The notes beneath the pieces were generated by a model that had not been told where the DNA came from, ran no database searches, and saw only the letters and a program-made list of their open reading frames with translations. The translations under genes and the position numbers were made by a program. A DNA stretch of 64,000 bases, from the NCBI GenBank assembly GCA_903918045.1, contig CAIXCY010000016.1:1-64000 (forward strand), written 5' to 3'. Of the stretch, positions 62,732 through 64,000 are shown one piece after another (within the stretch, counting starts at the first letter, position 1; the number at the start of each line of letters is the position of its first letter). This DNA comes from an uncultured Bacteroidia bacterium (GTDB taxonomy: Bacteria > Bacteroidota > Bacteroidia > Bacteroidales > Prolixibacteraceae).

Positions 62732-64000
62732 TTACCAGTAAATAAACATCATAACAAAACAGAGTGCAAACAACGATATCGCCCAGAACCTAAAATCGTT
62801 ATAGAACTTTACATTCTTGTACGCCAGGGCCTCATCACTGAAAAACTGACGGGTAATAACATTCCCCTGAACTTTCTCTGGTGGCGGAGGAGCTGTCATC
62901 AGACTCACAACGACCATCACCAAAGATACAAAGGCGAAATTTATCGGGGCCAGATAAAGCCAATGCAAGGGGGCTCCGGGATTTTGAACAGACTGAATGA
63001 AATGCTCCTTGCCATAAAAAATCATAAAAAGGGCCATCACAAATGTCGAAAGAAGCCCTGCAAAAATCCCCGTTCCATTAGCCCGCTTCCAGAATAATCC
63101 GAGCATAAAAGCGGCAACGATTGGCGGGCCAACATACGAAAGCATCTCATTGTAATAATTTATTAAAGTCCCAAACTTTTGAATCTGCGGGGCCCAGAAA
63201 ATCCCGATAATCAGCACAACCGATGAACAGATCTGGCCTACCCGAACCAGTTTTTTTGAACTGGCATTTTTATCAATCTTCCGATAGAAATCCATGGTAA
63301 AGAGTGTAGAAACCGAATTAAGACAGGCGCTCAGACTTGCAGTCAAGGCTGAGATCATCACTGCCAGCATGATTCCAAGAAAAATCGTTGGCATCCATGT
63401 TGTTACCATTTTCGGATAAATGCCGTCCGGGGGATTTACATTTGGAAAGGCGGCAGCGGCCTGCATCGCCGGGATAAAAATAAAATAGAGGGTAAGCATA
63501 GTCAGGAGACCGGTCAGCAAGACCCCTTTTCGACCATGATCGACCGATTTTGCAGAAAGAACCCTTTGCACCAGCTGCTGATTATTTCCCCAGAAATAAA
63601 ATCCCAGGATTGGAAGCGAAAGGATGAGGGCAGGCCATGGAATGGCAATATCGTTGGCACTGCGAATCAGATGAAGATAGACCGTATCGTGAAACCGTTG
63701 CGACAATACGGACCAGCTGCCCACATTATGCTGAGCAATAACTGCCAGTAAAACAGACCCTGCTATAAGGATTACGGCCTGGATTACCTCTGTTTTGATT
63801 ACAGAGTTTAATCCTCCCGGAATGGTATATGATGCCACAATGAGGGCAGCAATAATTACAATAACCTGCAATTCCATCTCTGGAAAGATAATCTTGAAAA
63901 TCATTGCACTTCCATAGAGGGTGGCAGAAACATCCATGAAGATGCCGCCAAAAACCGAAATGCCTGAAAAATAGTATTTGGAACGGTGATCAAACCGTCG
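62732..64000 (-). CDS. Sodium:solute symporter (SSS family), N-terminus beyond window
   Basis: The ORF track starts at the internal Met 63937, but the frame stays open to the right edge (residues RRFDHRSKYYFSGISVFGG before it), so the true start lies outside. About 422 residues with 10 or so membrane spans are visible, including SYTIPGGLNSVIKTEVIQ and FWGNNQQLVQRVLSAKS, both typical of the SSS family (SGLT/PanF type). The presumed substrate is a sugar or sugar acid released by the adjacent hydrolases. Inner membrane. Convergent with the upstream plus-strand gene with a 3-bp gap, so the two transcripts probably overlap. Confidence 0.9.
   Translation of the reverse strand, partial: RRFDHRSKYYFSGISVFGGIFMDVSATLYGSAMIFKIIFPEMELQVIVIIAALIVASYTIPGGLNSVIKTEVIQAVILIAGSVLLAVIAQHNVGSWSVLSQRFHDTVYLHLIRSANDIAIPWPALILSLPILGFYFWGNNQQLVQRVLSAKSVDHGRKGVLLTGLLTMLTLYFIFIPAMQAAAAFPNVNPPDGIYPKMVTTWMPTIFLGIMLAVMISALTASLSACLNSVSTLFTMDFYRKIDKNASSKKLVRVGQICSSVVLIIGIFWAPQIQKFGTLINYYNEMLSYVGPPIVAAFMLGLFWKRANGTGIFAGLLSTFVMALFMIFYGKEHFIQSVQNPGAPLHWLYLAPINFAFVSLVMVVVSLMTAPPPPEKVQGNVITRQFFSDEALAYKNVKFYNDFRFWAISLFALCFVMMFIYW

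Noticed and set aside
1-64000. CRISPR arrays, tRNA or rRNA genes, insertion sequences, prophage genes
   Set aside because: None found on reading both strands: no regular spaced repeats, no cloverleaf-like segments noticed, and no transposase, integrase or phage structural ORFs.

Overview
The window looks like a chromosomal segment of a free-living member of the Bacteroidota, plausibly Bacteroidales/Marinilabiliales. The signs are a two-component-regulator propeller fused to a histidine kinase core, a TonB-dependent receptor, many SPII lipoproteins, GH106-type and other secreted glycosidases, Tat-exported Gfo/Idh/MocA oxidoreductases, and promoters of the Bacteroidota type (TANNTTTG with TTG/TTTA about 20 bp upstream). 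No rRNA, tRNA, CRISPR array, transposase or phage gene was seen.

Layout. (1) 1-2.3 kb, minus strand: a glutamine-synthetase-family ligase followed by a truncated iron-containing alcohol dehydrogenase, a pairing that suggests amine or polyamine catabolism. (2) 2.7-33.8 kb: a large signalling and transport island. One tightly packed minus-strand operon (23.2 to 6.9 kb) encodes, in transcription order, an nSTAND-type ATPase with WD40 repeats, a TonB receptor, a GNAT-like protein, an ATP/ADP-carrier-like membrane protein with HEAT repeats and a cNMP-binding-like domain, a propeller sensor kinase whose phosphoacceptor His is replaced by Asp, a soluble histidine kinase, a small exported protein, and a receiver-PP2C phosphatase. 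A lipoprotein and an ABCG-like exporter with an N-terminal helical domain follow. Upstream lies a second cassette that reads like a partner-switching module: an RsbW-like ATPase, a STAS protein, and a second receiver-PP2C. Another STAS gene is divergent from an amino-acid-type ABC transporter whose ATPase carries a degenerate RsbW-like domain at its C-terminus. A Na/Pi-type transporter and a STAS-(unknown)-phosphotransferase fusion complete the island. No sigma factor is encoded here, so the output of the switch is unknown.

(3) 33.9-40.8 kb: two small membrane proteins, a propeller-phosphoesterase, a Phd/YefM antitoxin without a toxin, an esterase and an alpha/beta-hydrolase lipoprotein. (4) 40.8-64 kb: a carbohydrate-catabolic locus without SusC/SusD. 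It has a GH106-like enzyme on the minus strand, diverging from a long plus-strand series: a beta-helix protein split by a frameshift, a TIM-barrel-like lipoprotein, two Gfo/Idh/MocA paralogues with the remnant of a third, a ceramidase-like hydrolase, an acyltransferase-like membrane protein, two tandem GH-like paralogues, a URO-D/methyltransferase-like protein and a propeller plus alpha-toroid-like protein. A convergent sodium:solute symporter runs off the right edge.

The most interesting part is region 2. It combines two PP2C phosphatases, three STAS domains and two RsbW-like domains with transporters, which suggests that partner switching here regulates transport directly or integrates several surface inputs. 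This is inference from domain content and gene order; all family calls were made by eye from the translated sequence, with no database search.
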